Assembly: GCA_031401815.1 (NCBI GenBank) | Contig: JANNRW010000001.1 | Location: forward strand, 1 to 22,066 | From: JANNRW01 sp031401815 | GTDB taxonomy: Bacteria; Desulfobacterota; Desulfuromonadia; Geobacterales; DSM-12255 | Direction of reading: 5' to 3' | Length of the DNA: 22,066 bases | Shown here: piece after piece, positions 1 through 6,939 of the stretch | How the letters are laid out: each line of letters opens with the position of its first letter | Numbering within the stretch: position 1 is the first letter of the stretch | Position numbers and translations under genes: made by a program | The notes under the pieces: model-generated | The model's database searches: none | Seen by the model: only the letters and a program-made list of their open reading frames with translations | What the model was told of the DNA's origin: nothing

Positions 1-809
1 GATTGGGGCGTGAGCCGCAGGCCGGCTTTCTTTTTGAACAAGGGGTGGGCGAAGCACGGATAATTCCGATAATTGAGGCGGTAGTATCGGTATATGCCCG
101 ACTGGCACCACCACCAAAACGTTTGAAGTTTCTGGCGACAGAGCTGGGTGAGGTCGAGTTGCAGCGACTAATCAGGGCTGAACCTGCTTGCGGCGTGCAG
201 TTCCCGCAGCGTGGAGGTTTTAGCGACAACATGACTCAACCGTCTGAAGGGCGGAAAAGAGTACTCCATCCTGTTTTTGCCGGGCAGCTCCCTGCTGCCA
301 CCCTTCGCCAGCTGGCAATTTTTGCTGAAAAAATCGCAGACAGCCTGCTACATGTTACTGCTGACCAGAGTATAGCCTTTCCGCTCACTGCTGCCGCTGA
401 TCCTGAGCGTGCAGCAGCCGAACTGGATGCTTTGGCAGACGGAGACAGAGTTGAAGCCGAGGTAAATTTCAGAATCTGCCCCGGCAATCATGAATGCAAG
501 ATGGGTCTCATTCCAACCCGTGATCTGGCAAGGACGCTGCTCGCAACAATGAATCCGGCCGCAAAGGCTCATGTCTGGGCGCTCTCTGGCTGCTCCAACT
601 CCTGCACCCAGCCCCAGTTGGCTGATTACGGCATTGTCTCTTCAAAGCTGATTGCCAACGAAGATGGGGTAAGGTCGCCAAGGTTCGATCTTTATGTTCG
701 CCGCAGTGGAGGTCTGGGTGAGAAGATCCAGGCACAACTGACCGTTGAGAAGTTGGTTGAATTGGTACAGGAGCCACTCCCGTCGGCATGGCGAGCAAAC
801 AGCAGATGA
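1..809 (+). CDS. Nitrite/sulfite reductase, siroheme [4Fe-4S] hemoprotein (C-terminal part, 5' cut by window edge)
   Basis: This is the C-terminal ~268 residues of a ferredoxin-type nitrite/sulfite reductase, which reduces sulfite to sulfide (or nitrite to ammonia) by six electrons at a coupled siroheme-[4Fe-4S] centre in the cytoplasm. The diagnostic cluster motif is complete: C159-x5-C165 (around RICPGNHEC) and C197-x3-C201 (GCSNSC), counted from the first full codon at base 3. The reading frame is open to the left edge, so the TTG at base 3 is not taken as a start; roughly half of a usual 500-residue enzyme lies upstream. The neighbours downstream are an anion transporter, cysH, cysD and cysN, which favours sulfite as the physiological substrate. 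The stop TGA (807-809) overlaps the ATG of a possible micro-ORF. Assignment to the family is secure; sulfite versus nitrite preference is inference from context. Confidence 0.9.
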   Translation, partial: LGREPQAGFLFEQGVGEARIIPIIEAVVSVYARLAPPPKRLKFLATELGEVELQRLIRAEPACGVQFPQRGGFSDNMTQPSEGRKRVLHPVFAGQLPAATLRQLAIFAEKIADSLLHVTADQSIAFPLTAAADPERAAAELDALADGDRVEAEVNFRICPGNHECKMGLIPTRDLARTLLATMNPAAKAHVWALSGCSNSCTQPQLADYGIVSSKLIANEDGVRSPRFDLYVRRSGGLGEKIQAQLTVEKLVELVQEPLPSAWRANSR

Positions 810-919
810 TCGGCAAAATAATCTCTTCTGCAATCCTCTTAATCACCGGCGTACATGCGACAGAAAACAGCTTTAGCGGCTTAATAGACTATAAAAACTA
901 TAGACATTATAATAAATAG
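806..919 (+). CDS. Possible micro-ORF: 37-residue peptide with signal-peptide-like N-terminus
   Basis: A short frame begins with an ATG at 806 that overlaps the reductase stop codon (ATGA), a typical translational-coupling arrangement, and ends at TAG 917-919. The product would be 37 residues: a lysine at position 4, a hydrophobic run IISSAILLITGV, then VHA followed by TE, which fits a signal-peptidase I site (small residues at -3 and -1), leaving a 19-residue tail rich in Tyr, Asn and Lys. An in-frame ATG at 788 would add six residues. There is no strong ribosome binding site, so expression would depend on coupling. I do not recognise a family. It could be a real small exported peptide, the remnant of a decayed gene, or chance. 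Confidence 0.3.
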   Translation: MIGKIISSAILLITGVHATENSFSGLIDYKNYRHYNK

Positions 920-920
920 C

Positions 921-950
921 TTGACACTCTTGCCAGAGATGAGCTAAATT
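921..950 (+). promoter_or_regulatory. Candidate sigma-70 promoter upstream of the unknown gene/DASS transporter
   Basis: A perfect -35 hexamer TTGACA (921-926) is followed after 17-18 bases by a weak -10 (CTAAAT at 944-949 or TAAATT at 945-950). It lies in the 222-base gap between the reductase and the gene at 1032 and could start transcription of the unknown gene, the transporter and possibly the cys genes. The weak -10 keeps the confidence low; a second AT-rich candidate (GATAAT at 982-987) is also present. Confidence 0.35.
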
Positions 951-1031
951 CAATACAAGTTCAGGATCAAACAATCAGTATGATAATATATTTTCAGTTG
1001 TTGCCGGTTAAATTACAAAGGTAATGGGCAA

Positions 1032-1826
1032 ATGGCCAATCTTAAAACCGACAAAAGCAGGTTAAGTTTCCTGCTCGACGGCAACTGCCAGATTCCGGCG
1101 GCAGACAGGCTGTTTCGGGATCAGGGAGTTTTTTTTGTCGGCGGTGCGCTGCCGGTTGATCAAACCATGGTAACCATGTTCGACAGTTTCTGCATGGAGG
1201 CCACCACTCTCTTCTTTCTTACCTTCGGCACACCGGAGACATATTCGCAGGGTGAAGAGATGGCACGCCAGATTAAAAAGAATTTCAATGTGCGACTGAT
1301 TGCAAACCTTGCCCCAACCGCTGATGCAGGCACTATTGAGCGTATTTACGCCGCCGGGGTGGACAATGTACTCTTCTTTCTGGAAGAGGATTCTGTAACA
1401 GCTCTGTCCGGGCTCCCCCTCTCCTTGCAGGCTGCCAGAATAGTATTCCCCCGCTGGGGAGCTGTTGCGACTCTGTTGCCCGGGAACAGCGCACCTGCGC
1501 TTACAATAAGCCGGATCGACCGACTGCTTCAGGAGGGGATAGTTCCACTGGTTCAGATTTCAGGCCGATCATCAGATCTTTCCGGGAAAGATATCGTTAC
1601 CTTACTTGATCACCTTGCTTTCGCCTGGGAGCAGAACTCGGTGCCTCTCCAGGCTTATCTGCCTCTCATCACTGCCATGACCCCCCTTGTTGCAACAAAA
1701 CCGGCAACTCTTTTCAGGGGTATCGTGGATCGGCTCCGCGACCGGCATCAGTTGGCAGGTTCGGACATCCGGAGACATCTGCGGGTGCAGCAGACAGAAA
1801 ACTCACTCGATTCGGCAGGGCTATGA
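1032..1826 (+). CDS. Protein of unknown function, possible cysteine-poor radical-SAM-like barrel
   Basis: The product is 264 residues with no signal peptide and no membrane segment, so it is probably cytoplasmic. I do not recognise a named family. The alternating pattern of strands and helices, for example VRLIANLAPT followed by an AAGVDNVLFFLEE segment, then GAVATLLPG and a helix leading into EGIVPLVQIS, resembles the second half of biotin-synthase-like radical SAM barrels. It has only two cysteines (GNCQIP and SFCMEA) and no CxxxCxxC cluster motif, so it cannot be a normal radical SAM enzyme. The stop overlaps the ATG of the following anion transporter (ATGA at 1823-1826), indicating tight co-translation and a likely role connected with that transporter or with sulfur uptake. 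The start ATG at 1032 is preceded by a modest AAAGG. Confidence 0.75.
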   Translation: MANLKTDKSRLSFLLDGNCQIPAADRLFRDQGVFFVGGALPVDQTMVTMFDSFCMEATTLFFLTFGTPETYSQGEEMARQIKKNFNVRLIANLAPTADAGTIERIYAAGVDNVLFFLEEDSVTALSGLPLSLQAARIVFPRWGAVATLLPGNSAPALTISRIDRLLQEGIVPLVQISGRSSDLSGKDIVTLLDHLAFAWEQNSVPLQAYLPLITAMTPLVATKPATLFRGIVDRLRDRHQLAGSDIRRHLRVQQTENSLDSAGL

Positions 1827-3274
1827 TGGAAAAGCCAGCAATAGACAAGCCGCTCAAGATCGACACCAGACCTATCTGGCTGATTGTCATCAACCGTACT
1901 GTCCGCTACCAGCTGCTGGCCGGATTGGTACTGGTTATCGGACTGTTTTTTCAGTTTCCCCCTCCGGAAGGGTTGTCTGTTCAGGGTTACCGCTCGCTGC
2001 TTCTCTTTGCCGGCACAATATTTCTCTGGGTTTCCGGTCTCCTGCCACTGGCCGTAACTGCGCTCCTTTCAATGGCGCTGCTCCCTCTGGCCGGGATACT
2101 GCCAGCCAAGCAGACCTATGCCCTCTTTGGAAATGAAGCAGTATTCTTCATACTCGGTGCCTTCATTCTGGGTGCGGCCATGACCGGTACAGGTCTCTCT
2201 GCCCGTCTTGCTCGCGCCATGCTTGTCCGGTTCGGGAGTACGCCAAGGCGTCTCTCCCTGACCGTTTTCCTGCTGGCAGCCGGGCTCTCCTTTTGCATGA
2301 GCGAGCATGCCGTTGCTGCCATGCTCTTCCCGGTAGTGGTTGAAATTTCAACCAGTCTCGGGCTTAAGCCGGGTAAGAGCAGTTACGCCAAGCTGCTCTT
2401 CATGTCCATTGCCTGGGGTTGCATTATTGGCGGCATCGCGACCTATTTGGGGGGTGCCAGAGCGCCACTGGCAGTTGGCATGCTTCGGGAGAATACCGGA
2501 ATAGACATCCCGTTTTTTGACTGGACCATGGCGGCAATCATGATAGTTCTCCCGCTTCTGTTCATAGGCTTTGGCCTGCTGCTCTACTTTTTCCCCCCTG
2601 ATCTGGATGGCGTTGAAGATGGTATGCGCGTACTCAAGCGTAGACGGCTGGAGGTCGGCAAGATGAGCTATGATGAAATGATTACTGCAATCGTCATGAT
2701 AGCCACTATCAGCGGCTGGGTCTTTTTCGGAAGACAACTTGGGCTGGCCACCATAGCCATTCTCGGGACTGCTGTCCTCTTTTCCTTCCGCGTTGTGACC
2801 TGGCAGAAGATCGAAGAGTATGTCAACTGGGGGATTATTTTCATGTACGGCGGTGCAATAGCTCTTGCAACCTCAATGGAAAAAAGCGGTGCAGCGCTCT
2901 GGCTTGCCGATAAAGCACTGACAACATTTACACTCTCGCCCTTCCAGATTATTGCGGCGATCTCACTCGTTGCTATTCTGTTGACTGAGTGCATCAGCAA
3001 TGCTGCTGTAATCGCAATTCTGATGCCGATCGGTCTGAGTGTTGCCACTGGCCTGGGGATTGATCCAAGAGTCATGACCCTGGCCATAACCCTTCCTGCC
3101 GGTCTGGCCTACTGCCTGCCGATGGGAACCCCGGCCACCGCCATTGTCTTTGGCTCAGGCTATCTGAAGAGCCGGGACATGATCGTCCCCGGAGTAGTGA
3201 TTATGGGGATATCATGGCTGCTCTTTCTGGGAGCTGCCTGGTTTGTCTGGCCACTTTTAGGGCTGAAAATTTAA
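1823..3274 (+). CDS. DASS/SLC13-family anion:cation symporter, probable sulfate uptake
   Basis: This 483-residue polytopic inner-membrane protein has the layout of the divalent anion:sodium symporter (DASS, SLC13) family: about 11-12 hydrophobic segments in two inverted repeats and the conserved late region LAITLPAGLAYCLPMGTPAT (residues 420-439). The second-repeat hairpin motif is present as ISNAAVIAI (391-399), close to the canonical SNT. The equivalent first-repeat motif reads MSEHAVAAMLFP (159-170), where SNT has become SEH. Position between the sulfite reductase and cysH/D/N suggests sulfate (or thiosulfate) as the substrate, although the family also carries di- and tricarboxylates. It overlaps the upstream gene by four bases. 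An initial ATGATG offers a second start one codon later. Confidence 0.85.
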   Translation: MMEKPAIDKPLKIDTRPIWLIVINRTVRYQLLAGLVLVIGLFFQFPPPEGLSVQGYRSLLLFAGTIFLWVSGLLPLAVTALLSMALLPLAGILPAKQTYALFGNEAVFFILGAFILGAAMTGTGLSARLARAMLVRFGSTPRRLSLTVFLLAAGLSFCMSEHAVAAMLFPVVVEISTSLGLKPGKSSYAKLLFMSIAWGCIIGGIATYLGGARAPLAVGMLRENTGIDIPFFDWTMAAIMIVLPLLFIGFGLLLYFFPPDLDGVEDGMRVLKRRRLEVGKMSYDEMITAIVMIATISGWVFFGRQLGLATIAILGTAVLFSFRVVTWQKIEEYVNWGIIFMYGGAIALATSMEKSGAALWLADKALTTFTLSPFQIIAAISLVAILLTECISNAAVIAILMPIGLSVATGLGIDPRVMTLAITLPAGLAYCLPMGTPATAIVFGSGYLKSRDMIVPGVVIMGISWLLFLGAAWFVWPLLGLKI

Positions 3275-3282
3275 GGAGTGTC

Positions 3283-3978
3283 ATGATGAATAGCTCGTAT
3301 CAACTTCCGGAAAACGCCACTCCAACGGATATCCTTTGCACCGGTATCGCAGAGGCCAATGGCCCGGTCTCACTGGCCTGCTCCTTTTCCATGGAAGACG
3401 TGGCCATCATTGACATTGCTCATAAGGCAGGGCTTCAACTGGGGGTCTTTGCCATCGATACCGGTCGCCTCAATGAGGAGACCTATGAGGTGGCTGATGC
3501 GTTGACAGAGCGCTATTGCCTGAAAATCGACTGGTATTTCCCCCGACATGAAGAGGTGGAAATACTGGAGCGGGAGAAAGGGCTGTTCTCTTTCCGCGAA
3601 TCAATGGAAAATCGCCTGGAGTGCTGTCGCATCCGCAAAGTGGAGCCACTTTCGAGGGCGCTTAAAAGGCTCTCGGGGTGGGTAACCGGCATGCGCCGTG
3701 AGCAGAGCCCGACCAGAAGCGATCTACAGCCAATCGAGCGGGATGAGCTGAATGGCGGTATACTCAAGATAAACCCGCTCATTGACTGGAGCGAAGCAGA
3801 CCTTATTGCCTACAGTGAAGTTAGCCGTCTGCCGCAAAATCGCCTCTACAGCCTGGGTTACCGCTCCATCGGCTGTGCCCCCTGCACACGGGCGGTGCAA
3901 GAGGGGGAGGATGCACGTAGCGGCAGGTGGTGGTGGGAGAGTGCGGAGCATAAAGAGTGCGGACTGCACAGGAGATGA
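3283..3978 (+). CDS. cysH: Assimilatory adenylylsulfate (APS) reductase CysH
   Basis: This 231-residue cytoplasmic enzyme reduces adenylylsulfate to sulfite and AMP using thioredoxin. The PAPS/APS-reductase fold is shown by the nucleotide loop CSFSMEDV (33-40), TGMRREQSPTR (135-145) and the C-terminal KECGLH with the catalytic cysteine C226. The pairs C114-C115 (ECCRIRKVEPL) and C198-x2-C201 (GCAPC) are the [4Fe-4S] ligands that mark APS-type rather than PAPS-type reductases. A ribosome binding site AAGGAG (3273-3278), overlapping the transporter stop, serves ATG 3283 or the better-spaced ATG 3286; the choice changes only one residue. The gene sits directly after the transporter and is followed by cysD and cysN, the usual ATP-sulfurylase pair that supplies APS. 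Confidence 0.93.
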   Translation: MMNSSYQLPENATPTDILCTGIAEANGPVSLACSFSMEDVAIIDIAHKAGLQLGVFAIDTGRLNEETYEVADALTERYCLKIDWYFPRHEEVEILEREKGLFSFRESMENRLECCRIRKVEPLSRALKRLSGWVTGMRREQSPTRSDLQPIERDELNGGILKINPLIDWSEADLIAYSEVSRLPQNRLYSLGYRSIGCAPCTRAVQEGEDARSGRWWWESAEHKECGLHRR

Positions 3979-3980
3979 GG

Positions 3981-4072
3981 AAGATAGAGATAGAGAAAAA
4001 GATAGAGATAGAGATAGAGAGAAGCCGTACTTAATCTCTTTCTGTGAGTGCAACGAACGAATATCTCTATCT
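3981..4072 (+). repeat. GATAGA hexamer repeat tract with complementary downstream arm in the cysH-cysD gap
   Basis: From 3981 to 4023 the sequence is almost pure purine built from GATAGA units, with two clean blocks (3983-3992 and 4001-4020) separated by GAGAAAAA. At 4062-4072 an 11-base arm TATCTCTATCT is exactly complementary to AGATAGAGATA, which occurs three times in the tract (3982-3992, 4000-4010 and 4006-4016). The transcript can therefore fold into alternative, registers-shifted hairpins just before the cysD ribosome binding site (AGGAG, 4083-4087). The tract is a simple-sequence repeat able to gain or lose units by slippage. No coding role is apparent. Confidence 0.8.
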
Positions 4073-4093
4073 ATTCGGCGACAGGAGAACCCA

Positions 4094-4999
4094 ATGAGCA
4101 AAGCCCTTACCCATCTACAGCAGCTAGAAGCCGAGAGCATCCACATCATCCGCGAAGTCGTGGCTGAATTCGGCAATCCGGTGATGCTCTACTCCATAGG
4201 CAAGGATTCGGCAGTAATGCTGCATCTGGCCCGCAAGGCTTTTTATCCGGCGCCTCCCCCCTTTCCGTTGCTGCATGTTGATACGACCTGGAAATTTCGC
4301 GATATGATCCGGTTTCGGGACAAGATGGCTGCCGAATGCGGCCTCGATCTGATCGTTCATGTGAACGAGGAAGGGGTTAAACGGGGGGTCTCCCCGTTTA
4401 CGCACGGCTCAGCCCTCTATACAGATATCATGAAGACCGAAGGGTTGAAGCAGGCGCTGGACAGATACAAGTTCGATGCAGCTTTCGGCGGAGCCCGCCG
4501 TGATGAAGAAAAGTCACGCGCCAAGGAGAGGATCTTCTCCTTCCGCAGCGCCAATCATCGATGGGATCCCAAAAGCCAGCGCCCGGAACTCTGGAACCTG
4601 TACAATACGCGGATAAAACCAGGAGAAAGTATCCGCGTCTTTCCGATCTCAAACTGGACAGAACTGGATGTCTGGCAGTACATCCATCTGGAGCAGATAC
4701 CGATAGTGCCGCTCTATTATGCAGCTGTCAGGCCGGTGGTTGAGCGGGATGGCATGCTGATCATGGTGGATGATGACCGGCTGGAACTAAAGCCCGGAGA
4801 GATTGTGCAGTACAGGTCGATCCGTTTCCGTACTCTGGGGTGCTATCCCCTTACAGCTGCAGTTGAGTCTGAAGCAGATACACTCCCCGCAATCATTCAG
4901 GAGATGCTGCTGACCCGAACCTCTGAGCGGCAGGGGCGTATGATTGATCATGATTCGGCGGGGAGCATGGAGAAGAAAAAGCAGGAAGGATATTTTTAA
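4094..4999 (+). CDS. cysD: Sulfate adenylyltransferase (ATP sulfurylase) small subunit CysD
   Basis: This 301-residue protein is the catalytic adenylyltransferase subunit that, with the GTPase CysN, converts sulfate and ATP to adenylylsulfate. It has the ATP-pyrophosphatase loop SIGKDS (34-39), the signature GGARRDEEKSRAKERIFSF (132-150), LGCYPLTAAVESEA near the C-terminus and the family's typical ending MEKKKQEGYF. Length matches E. coli CysD closely. The frame stays open upstream to about 3782 inside cysH, but the ATG at 4094 follows a good AGGAG and gives the standard CysD N-terminus, so that start is chosen. It is separated from cysH by a 115-base gap holding the GATAGA tract and from cysN by a 104-base gap holding a long hairpin. 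Confidence 0.97.
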   Translation: MSKALTHLQQLEAESIHIIREVVAEFGNPVMLYSIGKDSAVMLHLARKAFYPAPPPFPLLHVDTTWKFRDMIRFRDKMAAECGLDLIVHVNEEGVKRGVSPFTHGSALYTDIMKTEGLKQALDRYKFDAAFGGARRDEEKSRAKERIFSFRSANHRWDPKSQRPELWNLYNTRIKPGESIRVFPISNWTELDVWQYIHLEQIPIVPLYYAAVRPVVERDGMLIMVDDDRLELKPGEIVQYRSIRFRTLGCYPLTAAVESEADTLPAIIQEMLLTRTSERQGRMIDHDSAGSMEKKKQEGYF

Positions 5000-5024
5000 A
5001 ACCGCTCAAGGAAAAAATCGCTCG

Positions 5025-5089
5025 GGGCTCGGGGCTCAGGGCTCGAAAAAAGCTTTTGCCCCGAACCCCGAGCCCTGAGCCCTGAGCCC
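5025..5089 (+). repeat. Long inverted repeat made of GGGCTC units between cysD and cysN
   Basis: Two 21-base arms (5025-5045 and 5069-5089) are complementary over their whole length with a single G-U position (31/83 in the 50xx numbering), giving a very stable 21-pair stem around a 23-base loop that itself contains the palindrome AAAAGCTTTT (5048-5057). Each arm consists of three tandem GGGCTC (or GAGCCC) units. No T-tract follows, so it is not a classical terminator. In the cysD-cysN transcript it could act as a stability or processing element, or it may be a dispersed intergenic repeat of this genome. Confidence 0.85.
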
Positions 5090-5103
5090 AAAACGAGGTT
5101 ACC

Positions 5104-6771
5104 ATGTCCCACCAATCCGATTTAATTGAACAAGATATCCTTGCCTATCTGAAGAGTCAGGAGGAGAAGTCACTACTTCGCTTTATTACCTGCGGCAGTG
5201 TCGATGACGGCAAGAGTACGCTGATAGGGCGTCTCTTGTGGGATTCCAAGATGGTGTTCGAGGATCAGCTGGCAGCGCTGGAGGCTGACAGCAAAAAGGT
5301 TGGCACCCAGGGGGGCGCCATCGACTATGCCCTTTTGCTGGATGGCCTACAGGCGGAACGGGAGCAGGGGATCACCATAGATGTGGCCTACCGCTACTTT
5401 TCCACTGACAAACGAAAATTCATTGTAGCTGACACCCCCGGTCACGAGCAGTATACCCGCAATATGGTTACCGGGGCTTCTACCGCTCAGGTGGCGGTGA
5501 TTCTGGTGGACGCCAGAAAAGGGCTCCTGACCCAGACGAGGCGCCACAGTTATCTGGTCTCCCTGGTCGGCATCAGGCATATAGTGCTGGCAATCAACAA
5601 AATGGATCTTGTCGATTTTGACGCCGGGCGATTTGCTGCTATCCGTCGAGATTATGAGCAGTTCGCCGTGCCGCTCGGTTTTGCCTCAATAGCGGCCATC
5701 CCGATTTCAGCTCTGGGGGGGGACAACATCATTGAGCCCAGCCCCAATACTCCGTGGTATCAGGGCTCCTCACTGCTGAAATATCTGGAGAACGTGCAAA
5801 TTAGCGATGACAGCAGGGAAAAGCCGTTCCGGATGCCGGTGCAGTGGGTTAATCGCCCGCATCTCGACTTTCGGGGGTTCTGCGGCACTCTCGCTTCTGG
5901 CACCATTTGTCAGGGAGATGAGGTGCGGGTTACCTCTTCAGGGCGAACCAGCCGAATAGCGCGAATTGTCACCATGAATGGCGACCTGGCAGAGGCAATT
6001 GCCGGCCAGGCCGTGACTCTGACCCTGGCAGACGAAATCGATGTCAGCCGGGGAGAGGTACTGACCTCTCCGATTGCTCCACCACTTTATACACGGCATC
6101 TGGTAGCTCACCTGGTCTGGTTCCATGACGATCCGCTCCAGTTGGGGCAGAGCTATCTGATTAAAACAGGAACTGCACTGATACCCGGAAAGGTCACCAG
6201 GGTGGAGCATACAGTTGATGTCAATACCCTGGAGCATAGGGAGGCCGCAACCCAGGGTCTCAACTCGATCAGTGTTATACGGCTTGAGCTGGATCGTCCG
6301 GCAGCTGTCGATCCATATCTTCAAAACCGTGATACCGGCAGCTTTATTGTTATTGATCGTTTCAGTAATGCCACACTGGCGGCAGGGATGGTTATTTCTG
6401 CGGTGCCGGAAGCTCTGCAGGGTTCGGCTCTGGTCATGGCACCGGCCTTTGAAGCAGTTACAGCCACTCGGCGGATAAATCTTGCTGAGTCGCTCATATG
6501 TGGCGACGAGGGGAATATGGTGGATCTGACCAGAGAGCAGGGAGTGCTGGAATTTGATGCTACTCCGGCATTTCTGGCTACCCTTGCCAAAGGGAACAGG
6601 GTGCTCTTTTGCCTGCGCGATCCGGGACAGATCCCGCCGGTGGCCATGCTGGCCTACGAGCATAATCTGCAATTCACCTTTACAAGGGATGGTGACCGGA
6701 TCAATCTGATACTCTTTAGCGCTCCGGCAGTTGCGCAGCCGGTGCTAAAGGGGTTTGATGCCGGGCTGTGA
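5104..6771 (+). CDS. cysN: Sulfate adenylyltransferase subunit 1 (GTPase) CysN with extra C-terminal domain
   Basis: This 555-residue elongation-factor-like GTPase drives sulfate adenylation by its partner CysD. Motifs in order: P-loop GSVDDGKST (31-39), the switch region EREQGITIDVAYRYF (85-99), DTPGHEQ (110-116), NKMD (165-168) and SAL (202-204), followed by EF-Tu-like domains 2 and 3 to about residue 455. E. coli CysN has about 475 residues. Here roughly 95 more follow (about 460-555), including NRVLFCLRDPGQIPPVAML and a final DGDRINLILF. They contain no GxxGxGKS loop, so this is not a fused APS kinase (CysNC), and I do not recognise the domain. The start ATG 5104 has GAGG five bases upstream. 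Absence of APS kinase agrees with the APS-type CysH upstream. Confidence 0.95.
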   Translation: MSHQSDLIEQDILAYLKSQEEKSLLRFITCGSVDDGKSTLIGRLLWDSKMVFEDQLAALEADSKKVGTQGGAIDYALLLDGLQAEREQGITIDVAYRYFSTDKRKFIVADTPGHEQYTRNMVTGASTAQVAVILVDARKGLLTQTRRHSYLVSLVGIRHIVLAINKMDLVDFDAGRFAAIRRDYEQFAVPLGFASIAAIPISALGGDNIIEPSPNTPWYQGSSLLKYLENVQISDDSREKPFRMPVQWVNRPHLDFRGFCGTLASGTICQGDEVRVTSSGRTSRIARIVTMNGDLAEAIAGQAVTLTLADEIDVSRGEVLTSPIAPPLYTRHLVAHLVWFHDDPLQLGQSYLIKTGTALIPGKVTRVEHTVDVNTLEHREAATQGLNSISVIRLELDRPAAVDPYLQNRDTGSFIVIDRFSNATLAAGMVISAVPEALQGSALVMAPAFEAVTATRRINLAESLICGDEGNMVDLTREQGVLEFDATPAFLATLAKGNRVLFCLRDPGQIPPVAMLAYEHNLQFTFTRDGDRINLILFSAPAVAQPVLKGFDAGL

Positions 6772-6939
6772 AGCCGGATCAGAAGGAAAACGCTTAAAGA
6801 AAATTACCGATAGAAACATCCGGTGATGAGAAGCTACAAAGCGGTCGGCTGGAACGAGTCAGAAAAGTATTCTTCAAGCCTTAACATGTGCGGGATGTTT
6901 CACCACTCCTCCGGATCTGATATCTTATCTCTGTCCTGG

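Noticed and set aside
3981..4072. GATAGA repeats as a CRISPR array
   Set aside because: The units are contiguous hexamers without spacers, so this is a simple-sequence repeat.
5025..5089. Intrinsic terminator between cysD and cysN
   Set aside because: The stem is long and GC-rich but no T-run follows, and cysN starts 15 bases later.
5938..6672. 244-codon minus-strand frame opposite cysN
   Set aside because: The opposite strand encodes the CysN C-terminal part; the antisense product shows no recognisable domain.
6774..6823. CCGGAT...ATCCGG as a terminator after cysN
   Set aside because: The stem is only six pairs with a 38-base loop and no T-run.
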